Assembly: GCF_003987395.1 (NCBI RefSeq)
Contig: NZ_PIPT01000006.1
Span: 62,001-126,000, forward strand
Length of the DNA stretch: 64,000 nucleotides
DNA from: Pseudidiomarina aquimaris
GTDB taxonomy: Bacteria; Pseudomonadota; Gammaproteobacteria; Enterobacterales; Alteromonadaceae
Direction: 5' to 3'
Within the stretch, counting starts at the first letter, position 1. The number at the start of each line of letters is the position of its first letter. The position numbers and the translations under genes were made by a program. Under the pieces are notes generated by a model, which was given only the letters and a program-made list of their open reading frames with translations, was not told the DNA's origin and ran no database searches. Of this stretch, positions 45,303-54,393 are shown piece after piece.

Positions 45303-46598
45303 TTAGAAGAAGTTGAACAAGGCAATAGCAATGCTCAAGCCAATAAACGGCACTACGACAGTAACGGCCGCCACGGGCCAATAGGCTGCCTGATGGGTCT
45401 CACCACAGATTGCCCGAATTGTGGTCACCACGTAGCCGTTGTGTGGCAACGAGTCTAATGCACCCGATGAGATAGCCACGATACGGTGCAACTGATCGGC
45501 GTTGACCCCTTGCTCCATATAATGAGGTCCAATTTCCGGTAGCGCGATGGCCTGACCGCCCGATGCGGAACCAGTTAAGCCAGCGATAACGCTAACTGCA
45601 ACCGCAGCACCGACTAGTTCGTTACCTGGAAGGCTGGTCATAAAGGTCACCGCATCGGCAAAGGCTGGTGTGACTTTCGCAATGCTGCCAAAGCCAACCA
45701 CAGCTGAGGTATTACCGATGGCAATAAGTGCGCCGGTAGAAGCTTCACCAATCGCCCGTGACATATTCTGGAAGTAGCGAAAGTTGATGATTGCGATGGC
45801 AAGAACACCGCCACTTAAGGCAATAATCAAAGCATTTTGCTTGAGGTCTTCATGAAATAAAAAGCTCAGGGTGAGCACGACAATCAACGGTACTAAGCCG
45901 CTAAACGGTGAGGGTAATTTCCGTTCAACGAGCTTTGGGTCACCCTCGCGTTGTTGAAAGCTCTCGCCACGAGAAACTGCAGCTTTGATCATTTTCGACA
46001 GCCACCAGTAGCCCAACACGAACATAATGACGGCGACCACTAAAGAAACTTCCCAAGCGGCGTAAGGTGAAGTACCGAGGTACTGAATCGGGATCCAGTT
46101 CTGAATTTCTGGTGAACCGGCCGAAGTCATAGTAAAGGTGACCGAGCCAAAGGCTAATGCAGCTGGAATGAAGCGTCGCGGTAGGTCGGCATCTTTGAAC
46201 AATGCCAGAGCCATGGGGTAAACCGAGAAAGCTACGACAAAAACGCTCACGCCACCATAGGTCAAAATTGCACAGGCTAAAACTACGGCAAGGACTGCCT
46301 GGCTTTTACCAAGCTTGCCAATAATCCAATGGGCAACGCTATCTGCGGCGCCGGTATCTTCCATAAACTTACCGAACAGCGAACCAAGTAAGAACATGAA
46401 AAACCAAGCGGCAACAAAGCTAGCAAAGCCGTCCATGTAGGCACTGACAAAGTTAATGTCGCCTTGAAACAGTGGCACTCCACTGGTGAGGGCGACGATA
46501 ACGGCGCACAATGGCGCACTGATAAACAGGTTCATGCCGCGCAAGGTAAGGACTATTAAAAGTACCAGACCGCCGACTAATCCAATCATGCTTAACAT
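45303..46598 (-). CDS. GntP family permease
   Basis: The 431-residue protein has about twelve helices and the GntP/DUF-type pattern: GLVLLIVLTLRGMNLFISAP-like start, GGVSVFVVAFSVYPMAL near residue 120, and SGGQAIALPEIGPHYMEQG near residue 365. GntP carriers take up gluconate and other hydroxy- or keto-carboxylates such as 3-hydroxybutyrate. Being next to an acyl-CoA ligase favours an organic-acid substrate. It is the first gene of the minus-strand operon and diverges from the TonB-dependent receptor. Substrate is inferred only. Confidence 0.84.
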   Translation of the reverse strand: MLSMIGLVGGLVLLIVLTLRGMNLFISAPLCAVIVALTSGVPLFQGDINFVSAYMDGFASFVAAWFFMFLLGSLFGKFMEDTGAADSVAHWIIGKLGKSQAVLAVVLACAILTYGGVSVFVVAFSVYPMALALFKDADLPRRFIPAALAFGSVTFTMTSAGSPEIQNWIPIQYLGTSPYAAWEVSLVVAVIMFVLGYWWLSKMIKAAVSRGESFQQREGDPKLVERKLPSPFSGLVPLIVVLTLSFLFHEDLKQNALIIALSGGVLAIAIINFRYFQNMSRAIGEASTGALIAIGNTSAVVGFGSIAKVTPAFADAVTFMTSLPGNELVGAAVAVSVIAGLTGSASGGQAIALPEIGPHYMEQGVNADQLHRIVAISSGALDSLPHNGYVVTTIRAICGETHQAAYWPVAAVTVVVPFIGLSIAIALFNFF

Positions 46599-46724
46599 GC
46601 ATTACCTCGTTGTTATTATTTTTGACAGCAACATCATGCGTGAGACGCGGTAGAATTTACATAGTACTAACGTACAGAATACAAACTCGATTCTTTGCGC
46701 TAGGGTAAGCCTGCCATAAAAAAA

Positions 46725-46772
46725 ATGTGCTACGACAGCACGTAACGATAACAGTACAACAATAACAGTTAC
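46725..46772. promoter_or_regulatory. Repeats in the GntP-receptor divergent region
   Basis: A small inverted repeat (GTGCT 46727-46731, AGCAC 46737-46741, extendable by one G-T pair) is followed by two direct copies of ATAACAGT (46748-46755 and 46762-46769). An outer pair GTAAC/GTTAC (46742-46746, 46768-46772) encloses them. They lie just upstream of the receptor gene and could be regulator sites. Evidence is weak. Confidence 0.3.
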
Positions 46773-46787
46773 CGGGAGAATGACATC

Positions 46788-49049
46788 ATGAGTCAACCCA
46801 AGTTTCGACATTCCTTGCTGGCTTTAGCCGTCGCGTCAGTGGTCAGCATGCCTGCGTACGCGCAACAAGAAGCGCAAAGCGAAGAAAATGAAGCGAAAGC
46901 GCTTGAGCGTATTGAAGTAACCGCACGCCGTAAAACAGAAAGTCTGCAAGAGGTTCCGGTTTCGGTGTCTTCATTCAGTGCTGGCGATCTTACAGACGTT
47001 GGTGTTGAGGACATCACAGAGCTCCAACAACGTATTCCGAATGCTACTATTCAGGTCAGTCGTGGTACCAACTCAACCCTGACTGCCTACATTCGCGGTG
47101 TTGGCCAACAAGATCCTTTGTGGGGCTTCGAACCTGGCGTAGGTGTCTACATCGATGACGTTTACATGGCGCGGCCACAGGGTGCGGTATTGGAAGTCTT
47201 CGATCTTGAGCGTATTGAGGTTTTACGTGGCCCGCAGGGAACTCTTTACGGTAAGAACACCATCGGTGGCGCGTTAAAATACGTGACTAAAGAGTTGACC
47301 GGTTACGATGAGCTGTCGATTCAAGGCACTGTAGGTAGCTACAACCAGCGCGATATCAAAATTTCGGGACAAACTGCCATCAGCGACAATCTTTATGTTG
47401 GCGCAGCGGTGGCTTCTCTGCAACGTGACGGCTTCGGTGAATACGTTAACACCGGTGAAGATAACTACAATAAAGATCTACTCACCTATCGTATTTCAGC
47501 CAAGTGGCTGATCAATAGCGATATGGATCTGAAGTTTTCTTATGACAAAACCGAAGATGACTCGAATGCGAAGGGTGCCTATCGCCTACAAACTAGCGCC
47601 GTAACGGGTCAAGAACCTTATGACGACGTTTATAACTCGAATACTGCAATGCCGGTTGATAACTTGGTTGAAACCGAAGGCTGGTCACTTATCTATAATT
47701 GGGATGTGAACGCTAATTGGGGCTTCAAGTCGGTAACCGCGAGTCGTGAGGGTTATACCAACACCAATATCGACTTTAACTCGACAGGTGAGCCGATCTT
47801 CATGGTTCCAGCAATTTATGAAGATGAGCAATTCACCCAAGAATTCCAGTTAAGCTATACCAACAACCGTGACTTTGATTTCGTTGGCGGTGTCTATTTC
47901 TACGACGGTGAAGCTTGTGGTGTATTCGGTACCGTATTGCCAATGTACCTTGCTGCATTAGGTGGGGTTACCGTGGATAACGGCGGTTGTGTAGATACTG
48001 ATAGCCTTGCATTCTACGGCCAAGGTACCTACCAAATGAACGACGATTGGAGCCTTACGCTCGGTGGTCGTTATACCAAAGACGAAAAAGAAGCAGATGT
48101 CTTCCGTTACACCTACCTAGGTGTGCACTACATCAATGATGGAAGTGTTGGTACGCCTTACGATCCGGCACAAGTACGAGCAGCTTATGGTGACCCATTC
48201 GCGGTGAACTCTGAATTCACGAGTGGTGGTGATTGGAGCCGTTTCTCGCCGCACGTTGCGGTCAACTTCCAAGCGACTGACGACGTAATGCTTTATGCAA
48301 GCTACAGTAACGGCTTTAAGTCGGGCGGTGTGGATATGCGGGCTGACAAGTCGCTCAACCCAACCATTGATGAGCCGTATGATCCAGAAATCGTGGATAC
48401 CTTCGAATTTGGTTTGAAGTCAGAGTTGCTAGATGGCCGCATGCGCTTGAACAGTGCGGTGTTCTTCTCGGATTACACCGATATGCAAGTCACTGTGCAG
48501 CGTGTAGTTGAAGCAGGTATCTCATCGCAAGTCTTGAATGCGGGTGAGTCAACGGTGAAAGGTTTTGAAGTTGAAACCGTCTTTGCTGCGACCGATAGTC
48601 TTAACTTTACGGCAATGTTAGGTTACATCGATGCTGAATTCGATGCGGTGGTTTACACTGAACCGGCTACCGGCGAAACAACGGATGTGACTGACGCATG
48701 GTCGTTCCAAAACACACCTGAACTGACCTACAACATCGGTTTTAACCAGACCTTTGACCTCGAAAGTGGGCAAATCGTATGGTCGGGTAACTATGCTTAC
48801 CGCGATGACGTACAAATGTTTGAAGCAGCATCGCCGCTGGACCAAGATAGCTATGGTCTGCTCAATACCAGCGTGGTGTGGTACTCAAATAGTGGTCAAT
48901 GGAGTGTGGGCTTGCACGGTAAAAACCTGACCGATGAGGAGTATCGCGTAGGTGGCTATAACTTTGGCCCGACCTTCGGTGATGACGCCATCGTTGGTTA
49001 CTACGGTGACCCACGTACTGTCTCCCTGTCAGTGGGGTATAAGTTCTAA
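46788..49049 (+). CDS. TonB-dependent outer-membrane receptor
   Basis: The 753-residue protein has a signal peptide (cut after PAYA). A TonB-box-like ERIEVTARRK follows, then a plug domain at about 45-165 (RIPNATIQVSRG, GVGVYIDDVYMAR, EVLRGPQGTLYGKNTIGG). A 22-stranded barrel completes it, ending YSNSGQWSVGLHGKNLTDEEY and VSLSVGYKF, with a final Phe. It imports a substrate that cannot be named from sequence. The SLQEVPVSVSSF start is typical of the large receptor group that takes up carbohydrates, aromatics or other carbon compounds and not siderophores. It is divergent from the GntP operon. CCGGGAGAA precedes the start. Confidence 0.93.
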   Translation: MSQPKFRHSLLALAVASVVSMPAYAQQEAQSEENEAKALERIEVTARRKTESLQEVPVSVSSFSAGDLTDVGVEDITELQQRIPNATIQVSRGTNSTLTAYIRGVGQQDPLWGFEPGVGVYIDDVYMARPQGAVLEVFDLERIEVLRGPQGTLYGKNTIGGALKYVTKELTGYDELSIQGTVGSYNQRDIKISGQTAISDNLYVGAAVASLQRDGFGEYVNTGEDNYNKDLLTYRISAKWLINSDMDLKFSYDKTEDDSNAKGAYRLQTSAVTGQEPYDDVYNSNTAMPVDNLVETEGWSLIYNWDVNANWGFKSVTASREGYTNTNIDFNSTGEPIFMVPAIYEDEQFTQEFQLSYTNNRDFDFVGGVYFYDGEACGVFGTVLPMYLAALGGVTVDNGGCVDTDSLAFYGQGTYQMNDDWSLTLGGRYTKDEKEADVFRYTYLGVHYINDGSVGTPYDPAQVRAAYGDPFAVNSEFTSGGDWSRFSPHVAVNFQATDDVMLYASYSNGFKSGGVDMRADKSLNPTIDEPYDPEIVDTFEFGLKSELLDGRMRLNSAVFFSDYTDMQVTVQRVVEAGISSQVLNAGESTVKGFEVETVFAATDSLNFTAMLGYIDAEFDAVVYTEPATGETTDVTDAWSFQNTPELTYNIGFNQTFDLESGQIVWSGNYAYRDDVQMFEAASPLDQDSYGLLNTSVVWYSNSGQWSVGLHGKNLTDEEYRVGGYNFGPTFGDDAIVGYYGDPRTVSLSVGYKF

Positions 49050-49130
49050 ACCCCTCTGTTACAAGTGGTTACTTACTCACAGGGAATTGCGAGTAGGTAA
49101 CCACTGACTTTTCTCTCTGGACACGCTAGC

Positions 49131-49817
49131 ATGGTCATCAGTCTTCACCAATCCGATACAACTATGGCTCGAGCTGTTATTGCTGATGATCATCCTTTAT
49201 TTCGCGCGGCGTTAAAGCAGGCACTTGGCGAAACACTTTCAACCGATATTGCCGAGGCCGCGAGCTTCCCGCAATTGCTTGAAGTTCTTCAGCAGCAACC
49301 GCAACTCGAGTTGGTGCTACTCGACTTGTCGATGCCGGGTAACAAAGGGCTTTCGGCCATCACCTCGCTGCGTAGTCGCTATCCCGACATTTTGGTAGTG
49401 GTGGTTTCGGCGAATGAGCAACTTCCGGTGATCCGTCAAGCAATGGCTTTTGGCGCCAGTGCTTATATCCCCAAATCCATGCCCTTAGCAGAGTTACAGG
49501 CTGCCATTCACCATGTTTTAGCGGGTGATACTTGGCTGCCAGCGCACCTGCGAGATGCTATTGCCAATGATGAAAGTGCGCCCGAGGTTGATTTTGCGCA
49601 GCGTTTAGAGCTTTTGACGCCACAACAATACCGTGTATTGGAGTGTTTGGCGGATGGCTTGTTGAACAAACAAATCGCCTATGAGCTTAATGTGCAAGAA
49701 ACCACGATTAAACAGCATGTTTCGGCCATTCTACGTAAACTAGAAGTCACCAATCGTACGCAAGCAGGTATTGTGTTTAAGCAAATGCTCAGCGTGCCGG
49801 ATCAACACCAAGAATAA
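49131..49817 (+). CDS. LuxR/NarL-family response regulator (CrbR-like)
   Basis: The 228-residue protein has a receiver domain (ARAVIADDHPLFRAAL; phosphoacceptor Asp in LVLLDLSMPGNKG near residue 65; Lys in AYIPKSMPLAEL). A C-terminal LuxR helix-turn-helix follows at about 160-220 (LTPQQYRVLECLADGLLNKQ, then ETTIKQHVSAILRKL). The start may be 49131 or the ATG at 49164, which gives a more usual N-terminus; neither has a good ribosome binding site. The gene is convergent with, and 9 nt from, the CrbS-like kinase gene, its likely partner. CrbSR systems in vibrios and pseudomonads control acetyl-CoA synthetase and acetate use. Confidence 0.87.
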   Translation: MVISLHQSDTTMARAVIADDHPLFRAALKQALGETLSTDIAEAASFPQLLEVLQQQPQLELVLLDLSMPGNKGLSAITSLRSRYPDILVVVVSANEQLPVIRQAMAFGASAYIPKSMPLAELQAAIHHVLAGDTWLPAHLRDAIANDESAPEVDFAQRLELLTPQQYRVLECLADGLLNKQIAYELNVQETTIKQHVSAILRKLEVTNRTQAGIVFKQMLSVPDQHQE

Positions 49818-49826
49818 GCCTGCGAC

Positions 49827-52800
49827 TTACTTTAGGTAACGTTTCAGGAGTCGACGTAATGCTGCTGGTTTAAGAGGCTTAGGCATGAATCCCGCTTGTG
49901 CCGCAATTGCCTGTTCACGTAACACTTCATCAGGATCAGCTGAAATGACAATGGCAGCTAAGTCATGGAGGCCGGGTTGCTGGCGCAATTCGTGCAGCAC
50001 TTCGATGCCAGTCACGTTGTTGTCGAGGTGGTAATCGATGATAAGGAGGTCTGGCTGTTGACCATTGCTGACTGCCGCGAGCGCTGTTGCACTGGTTGCA
50101 CTGGTGACGCGGGCCCCCCAGCTTTCGAGCAGCTGTTGGACCGCCGCTAACATACGGCTATCGTTATCGATAAGCCAGAAGTCGTTGCCGTGTAAAAAAC
50201 GCTCATCATTGGGCAGCGCAGGTGCTTCAGAACGCAGACTGACACTGCGCCAACGCTCCACTGGCAGTTGCATTGAGAAATCGGTGCCTTGGCCGACGGT
50301 AGAGCGCACTTGTAACGGTATTTCCAACAATTGCCCCAACCTTTCCACGATAGCCAAACCTAGCCCAATACCTGGATTGTCACCTTGGGGCGAAACTTGA
50401 TGAAACTCTCGGAAAATAGCTTTGAGCTGATTCGGTGGAATGCCCTCGCCGCTATCGATGACATGCAGTCGCACATTTTGTTCATGTCGCCGGCAACCAA
50501 CCACTATCTTGCCCTGCTGGGTGTAGCGCACAGCATTCGAAAGCAGGTTTTGTAGCATACGGCTGAGTAGTTTGCGGTCCGTATAAACCTCCGCTTGGCA
50601 AGGCACATAGCTGATGGTGAGACCTTTTTCTGCCGCAATCACGCGCTGTGCGTCGATAACCGGCGCCACCACCTCATGCAGATTAAGGCGTTGTTTATTC
50701 ACCGGCAGGTTGCCGGCTTCGAGTCGTGTCATATCCAAGAGCATGGTCAACAGCTCTTCGGCATTTTGCAGTGATTGCTGGATCTGCCGTGCCAACGCGC
50801 CGTGCTCGCCATCCAAGCGCTGACGTAACATGTCGCAAAACAGCGTGGCGGCGTTAAAGGGTTGCATGAGGTCGTGACTGACCGCAGCAAAGAAGCGCGT
50901 TTTACTCTCGTGTGCTTTTTCCTCGGCTTGCTTGGCTAGCAGCAACTGCTGGGTGCGATCGGCAACGCGCTGCTCCAGCTCACGGTTAATTTCTTCGAGC
51001 TGCTGTTGGGCGGCAACAAGTTCTGTGATGTCGGTATAGGTGGTAACGAAACCGCCACCTGGCATGGGCGCACCTTGCAATTCAATATGCAGCGAGCCTT
51101 GTTGGCGCTGATAGCGATAGGCACTACCCGAGCGTAGGTAATTCAGGCGCTTGTCGATTTCGAGTTCTAGGTCCGCAGCCTGCCCACTACCAAGGAGTCC
51201 GCGGTCAGCGTTATACCGCAGTAGCTCAGCGACCGGCATGCCGGCGGTTAAGAAGCCCTCGGGGTAGTTGAAGATTTCTTCGTAGCGTTGATTCCAAGCG
51301 ACTAGCCGCAAATCCTGATCGACAACGCTGATCCCTTGCGGAATATTCTCGACCGAGGCTTGGAGCAGTTCGCGGTTAAACTTGTAGAGCTGCGACGCTT
51401 GAGTTGCCCAGTTGACCACTTGCGCTATGGGCATGGCCGGTTGTTGTGCCACGGCCTCAAGCAATATGCGGCTGGCGGCGCTACCAATGACTGCAGCAAG
51501 TTCACGTTCGACTCGCGCAAGTATTGGCGTGGGCACCCATTCGTCGCTATCAGCGCTGGTGAGATTAAGCTGCGCACGCTGTTGTAGGCGCTCGATTTCA
51601 ACCGAATCGAAAAAGCGTGCGAGCACCTGACGGAGACGGCCCCAGTTAATAGGTTGGTGTTGATAAAGTTCTTGGTGATAAAGGGTCGGATTGGTCCAGT
51701 CGCGCTGTTCGCTCGGTGGGGTGCGCAGCGTTGTGAACCACGAGACTGAAAGATAAAGGCCAAGGTTACAGGCTAAACTCACTAGTACCCCTGAGGCGAG
51801 TTCCACGTCGAGTAAATTGTGAGACGTAGCCAGTGATGGCCAGAAGAGTAACCAAGCCCATAACGCAGTGCCGGCGACCAATCCGCTCACCACGCCATAA
51901 TAACTGCCACGACGCCATACCAAGCCACCGAGCAAGGCTGGTGCCAGTTGGGCAAGCAGGGCGAGCGATAATAAGCCGGCATTCACCAGCGGTAAATTCG
52001 CTTCGGTCAGTTTATGGAAGCCAAAGGCCAGTATGATGATGGTCGCAATTGTGGTTCGGCGAATCGTCAATATACGATTGGGGGTAAAGGTCAGTTTGCG
52101 CAATTTGCGCTGGGTAAGCTTTAACCACATCGGCATAATCACGTCATTTGACATCATGATACTGAGTGCAAGGGTCGCGATGATGACCATGCTCGTGGCT
52201 GAGGCAAGCCCGCCGATAAAGGCGACCGCGGTAATAGTCGGTTGGTCGGCTAGCAGCAGTAATTGCAGCATAAAGGTGTCTTGCGTCGCCGCCTGTGGTA
52301 CCAGTAACAAGCCTGCCAGGGCGATTGGCAAAATAAATAAGTTGATGGCAAATAGATAAAGCGGGAATGCCCAGCGTGCGGTACGTAACTCCTCTGGATC
52401 GGTATTTTCGATGTAGCTGACGTGAAATTGGCGCGGCAAACAAAACATCGAAATAGCCCCCAATAAAACATGGGTAACATAAATAAAGGCGCCGTTAGGT
52501 TGGCCTTGCATGACCTCTGCAATTTCGGCTTGTTGCGCGGCCTGTGTGAAGAGATCGCCGACACCATCAAACATGGTGTAGCTAACGAATGCCCCAACCA
52601 GCATAAAAGCACCGAGCTTGACGACTGACTCAAAGGCTACAGCATCCATCAGGCCTGAGTGTTGCTCCGCAAGGCTCAAGCGACGGGTACCGAATAGAAT
52701 GGCAAAGCCCATCATTGCTAACGCAACTAATGCGGCGACATCGCCAAACCAAGGCAACGGCTGATCGACAAGGCCGGTGACCGTCGCAAAACTCCCCGTT

Positions 52801-53204
52801 ACGGCACGCAACTGCAGCGCTATATAGGGCACAATCCCAAGCAGCGCCAATAGGGCGACAACGATTGCCAAGCTAGATGACTTACCGTAACGATGACTAA
52901 TGACGTCAGCAATGGACGTTAGGTTTTTTTGCTTACAGACGTGCAACAAACGCATTTGTACGCGATGGGCAAATAGAAAGACCGCGATAGCACCGAGGTA
53001 GGTGGGAGCCATCGACCAACCGTAGTATGCGGACTGAGTGACGGTGCCGTAAAACGCCCAAGTGGTACAGTGAATACCTTGGGCGAGCGCATAGCGGTAG
53101 GGCTTTATTTCGTTCGGCGTCTTGCGCTCACCACGATAGGCAATACTGTAAAGTAATGCTATATAGAGAATGGCGAGGACAACAGCAAGCGACGTCGGTA
53201 ACAT
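49827..53204 (-). CDS. CrbS-like sodium:solute symporter / hybrid histidine kinase
   Basis: The 1125-residue protein has an N-terminal sodium:solute-symporter-like membrane domain of about 13 helices (1-500). A linker and a PAS domain at about 625-735 follow (ENIPQGISVVDQDLRLVAWN). The HisKA dimerisation helix carries the phosphorylated His in FFAAVSHDLMQPFNAATLF. The HATPase has N-box LQNLLSNAVRYT, DSGEGIPPNQ and GIGLGLAIVERL. A C-terminal receiver has its Asp in DLLIIDYHLDNN. This is the CrbS architecture. It probably senses or transports an organic acid and controls the convergent LuxR-type regulator. The TRIC-like gene lies 2 nt upstream. Confidence 0.9.
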   Translation of the reverse strand: MLPTSLAVVLAILYIALLYSIAYRGERKTPNEIKPYRYALAQGIHCTTWAFYGTVTQSAYYGWSMAPTYLGAIAVFLFAHRVQMRLLHVCKQKNLTSIADVISHRYGKSSSLAIVVALLALLGIVPYIALQLRAVTGSFATVTGLVDQPLPWFGDVAALVALAMMGFAILFGTRRLSLAEQHSGLMDAVAFESVVKLGAFMLVGAFVSYTMFDGVGDLFTQAAQQAEIAEVMQGQPNGAFIYVTHVLLGAISMFCLPRQFHVSYIENTDPEELRTARWAFPLYLFAINLFILPIALAGLLLVPQAATQDTFMLQLLLLADQPTITAVAFIGGLASATSMVIIATLALSIMMSNDVIMPMWLKLTQRKLRKLTFTPNRILTIRRTTIATIIILAFGFHKLTEANLPLVNAGLLSLALLAQLAPALLGGLVWRRGSYYGVVSGLVAGTALWAWLLFWPSLATSHNLLDVELASGVLVSLACNLGLYLSVSWFTTLRTPPSEQRDWTNPTLYHQELYQHQPINWGRLRQVLARFFDSVEIERLQQRAQLNLTSADSDEWVPTPILARVERELAAVIGSAASRILLEAVAQQPAMPIAQVVNWATQASQLYKFNRELLQASVENIPQGISVVDQDLRLVAWNQRYEEIFNYPEGFLTAGMPVAELLRYNADRGLLGSGQAADLELEIDKRLNYLRSGSAYRYQRQQGSLHIELQGAPMPGGGFVTTYTDITELVAAQQQLEEINRELEQRVADRTQQLLLAKQAEEKAHESKTRFFAAVSHDLMQPFNAATLFCDMLRQRLDGEHGALARQIQQSLQNAEELLTMLLDMTRLEAGNLPVNKQRLNLHEVVAPVIDAQRVIAAEKGLTISYVPCQAEVYTDRKLLSRMLQNLLSNAVRYTQQGKIVVGCRRHEQNVRLHVIDSGEGIPPNQLKAIFREFHQVSPQGDNPGIGLGLAIVERLGQLLEIPLQVRSTVGQGTDFSMQLPVERWRSVSLRSEAPALPNDERFLHGNDFWLIDNDSRMLAAVQQLLESWGARVTSATSATALAAVSNGQQPDLLIIDYHLDNNVTGIEVLHELRQQPGLHDLAAIVISADPDEVLREQAIAAQAGFMPKPLKPAALRRLLKRYLK

Positions 53205-53206
53205 GA

Positions 53207-53824
53207 CTAACGTGATTCACCGTGTTCTTGGAAAACTGGCAAATGCCACTGCCAGCGAATCGCTCCGAGCCGCATTAGCAAAGTAACCACACCGCCCACG
53301 AGCAACGCCAGAAGCGGACTGAAATCGGCGATGAGTACATAAACACTGGCACCTACGAGGCAGGTCGTCGCGTACAACTCGCCTTTGAGGACCATCGGGA
53401 TGTCACGGGCCAGAACATCACGTAGCATACCGCCGAAACAGGCAGTCATGGTGCCCATCACTACACAAATTATTGCTGGGAACTCAGCCATATGTGCTTT
53501 CTGCGCTCCCATTACGGTAAAGAACGCTAGACCAAAGGCATCGGCGGTAAGCAACGTCTTTTGGTGAATGTAATCGCGAAAGCGCAACCAAACAATCGTG
53601 CCAAGCGCCGCAACAATGATGGTGTAGAGGTAGGTCGGGTCGTAGGCCCAGAAGACCGGCAGGTCGAGGATCAAATCACGCAAGGTACCGCCGCCGATGG
53701 CCGTTACCGAGGCGAGCACGATGACGCCAAAGCCATCCATGTTTTTGCGGAACGCTAGCAATGTGCCTGAGATGGCGAACACTGCAACACCCAAATGATC
53801 AAACCAATAAAAAAAGAGTTCCAT
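53207..53824 (-). CDS. TRIC/YicG family membrane protein (UPF0126)
   Basis: The 205-residue protein has about seven helices with the duplicated UPF0126 glycine motif: LDHLGVAVFAISGTLLAFRK (near residue 9, first residue differs) with TAIGGGTLRDLILDLPVF, and then FFTVMGAQKA with TACFGGMLRDVLARDIPMV. Structures show bacterial members are trimeric cation channels; YicG has been proposed to move glycine or other solutes. It is followed 2 nt later by the CrbS-like kinase gene on the same strand, so the two are probably co-transcribed. The physiological role here is open. Confidence 0.85.
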   Translation of the reverse strand: MELFFYWFDHLGVAVFAISGTLLAFRKNMDGFGVIVLASVTAIGGGTLRDLILDLPVFWAYDPTYLYTIIVAALGTIVWLRFRDYIHQKTLLTADAFGLAFFTVMGAQKAHMAEFPAIICVVMGTMTACFGGMLRDVLARDIPMVLKGELYATTCLVGASVYVLIADFSPLLALLVGGVVTLLMRLGAIRWQWHLPVFQEHGESR

Positions 53825-54039
53825 CGCGACAATCGACTGTTTTGCCCAATAAAAAACTCAGTTTGGCATGGATTGTTACAGATGCCTAGCGGTGACTTGC
53901 GAAGATGACTCCCCATTACACGATAAATTCGTTAGAATGCCTGACAATTTTTATAAAAAGTTGCAATGAAGGGTTGTTTGCCATGCGAAGAACCCCATTT
54001 CAAAGTGATTCAATCTAACTCGATACGAATGAGGAAATT

Positions 54040-54375
54040 ATGGACTTTTTAATCGGTACCGCATACGCACAAGACGGCGCAGCCCAACAAGGTGGTGGTA
54101 TGGAGCTGATCTTCATGCTGGTTATGTTCGGTTTGATCTTCTACTTCATGATTTACCGTCCGCAAGCGAAACGCGTAAAACAACATAAAGAATTGATTGC
54201 GAGCGTAAGCAAAGGCGACGAAGTATTGATGAACGGTGGTATGGTCGGTCGTATCACCAAAATCAGCGAAGACAAAGACTTCATGGTTATCGCGCTGGCT
54301 GAAGGCGTTGAAGTAACCGTGCAAAAATCGGCGGTAACAGCGGTTCTGCCAAAAGGAACCATGAAATCTCTGTAA
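54040..54375 (+). CDS. yajC: Sec translocase accessory subunit YajC
   Basis: The 111-residue protein has one transmembrane helix at about 19-38 (MELIFMLVMFGLIFYFMIYR), immediately followed by the family motif RPQAKRVKQHKE. A small cytoplasmic domain comes next (GDEVLMNGGMVGRITKI). YajC associates with SecDF and YidC. It starts the yajC-secD-secF operon; GAGGAA precedes its ATG. Upstream 53825-54039 (215 nt) holds no gene; a loose hairpin (GGGTT 53971-53975 with AACCC 53991-53995) is the only structure noticed. Confidence 0.95.
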   Translation: MDFLIGTAYAQDGAAQQGGGMELIFMLVMFGLIFYFMIYRPQAKRVKQHKELIASVSKGDEVLMNGGMVGRITKISEDKDFMVIALAEGVEVTVQKSAVTAVLPKGTMKSL

Positions 54376-54393
54376 TAGAGATAAGGATGTAAC

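Noticed and set aside
46602-46811. A 69-codon minus-strand frame between the GntP and receptor genes
   Set aside because: It runs through the divergent promoter region and into the receptor start, and has no recognisable product.
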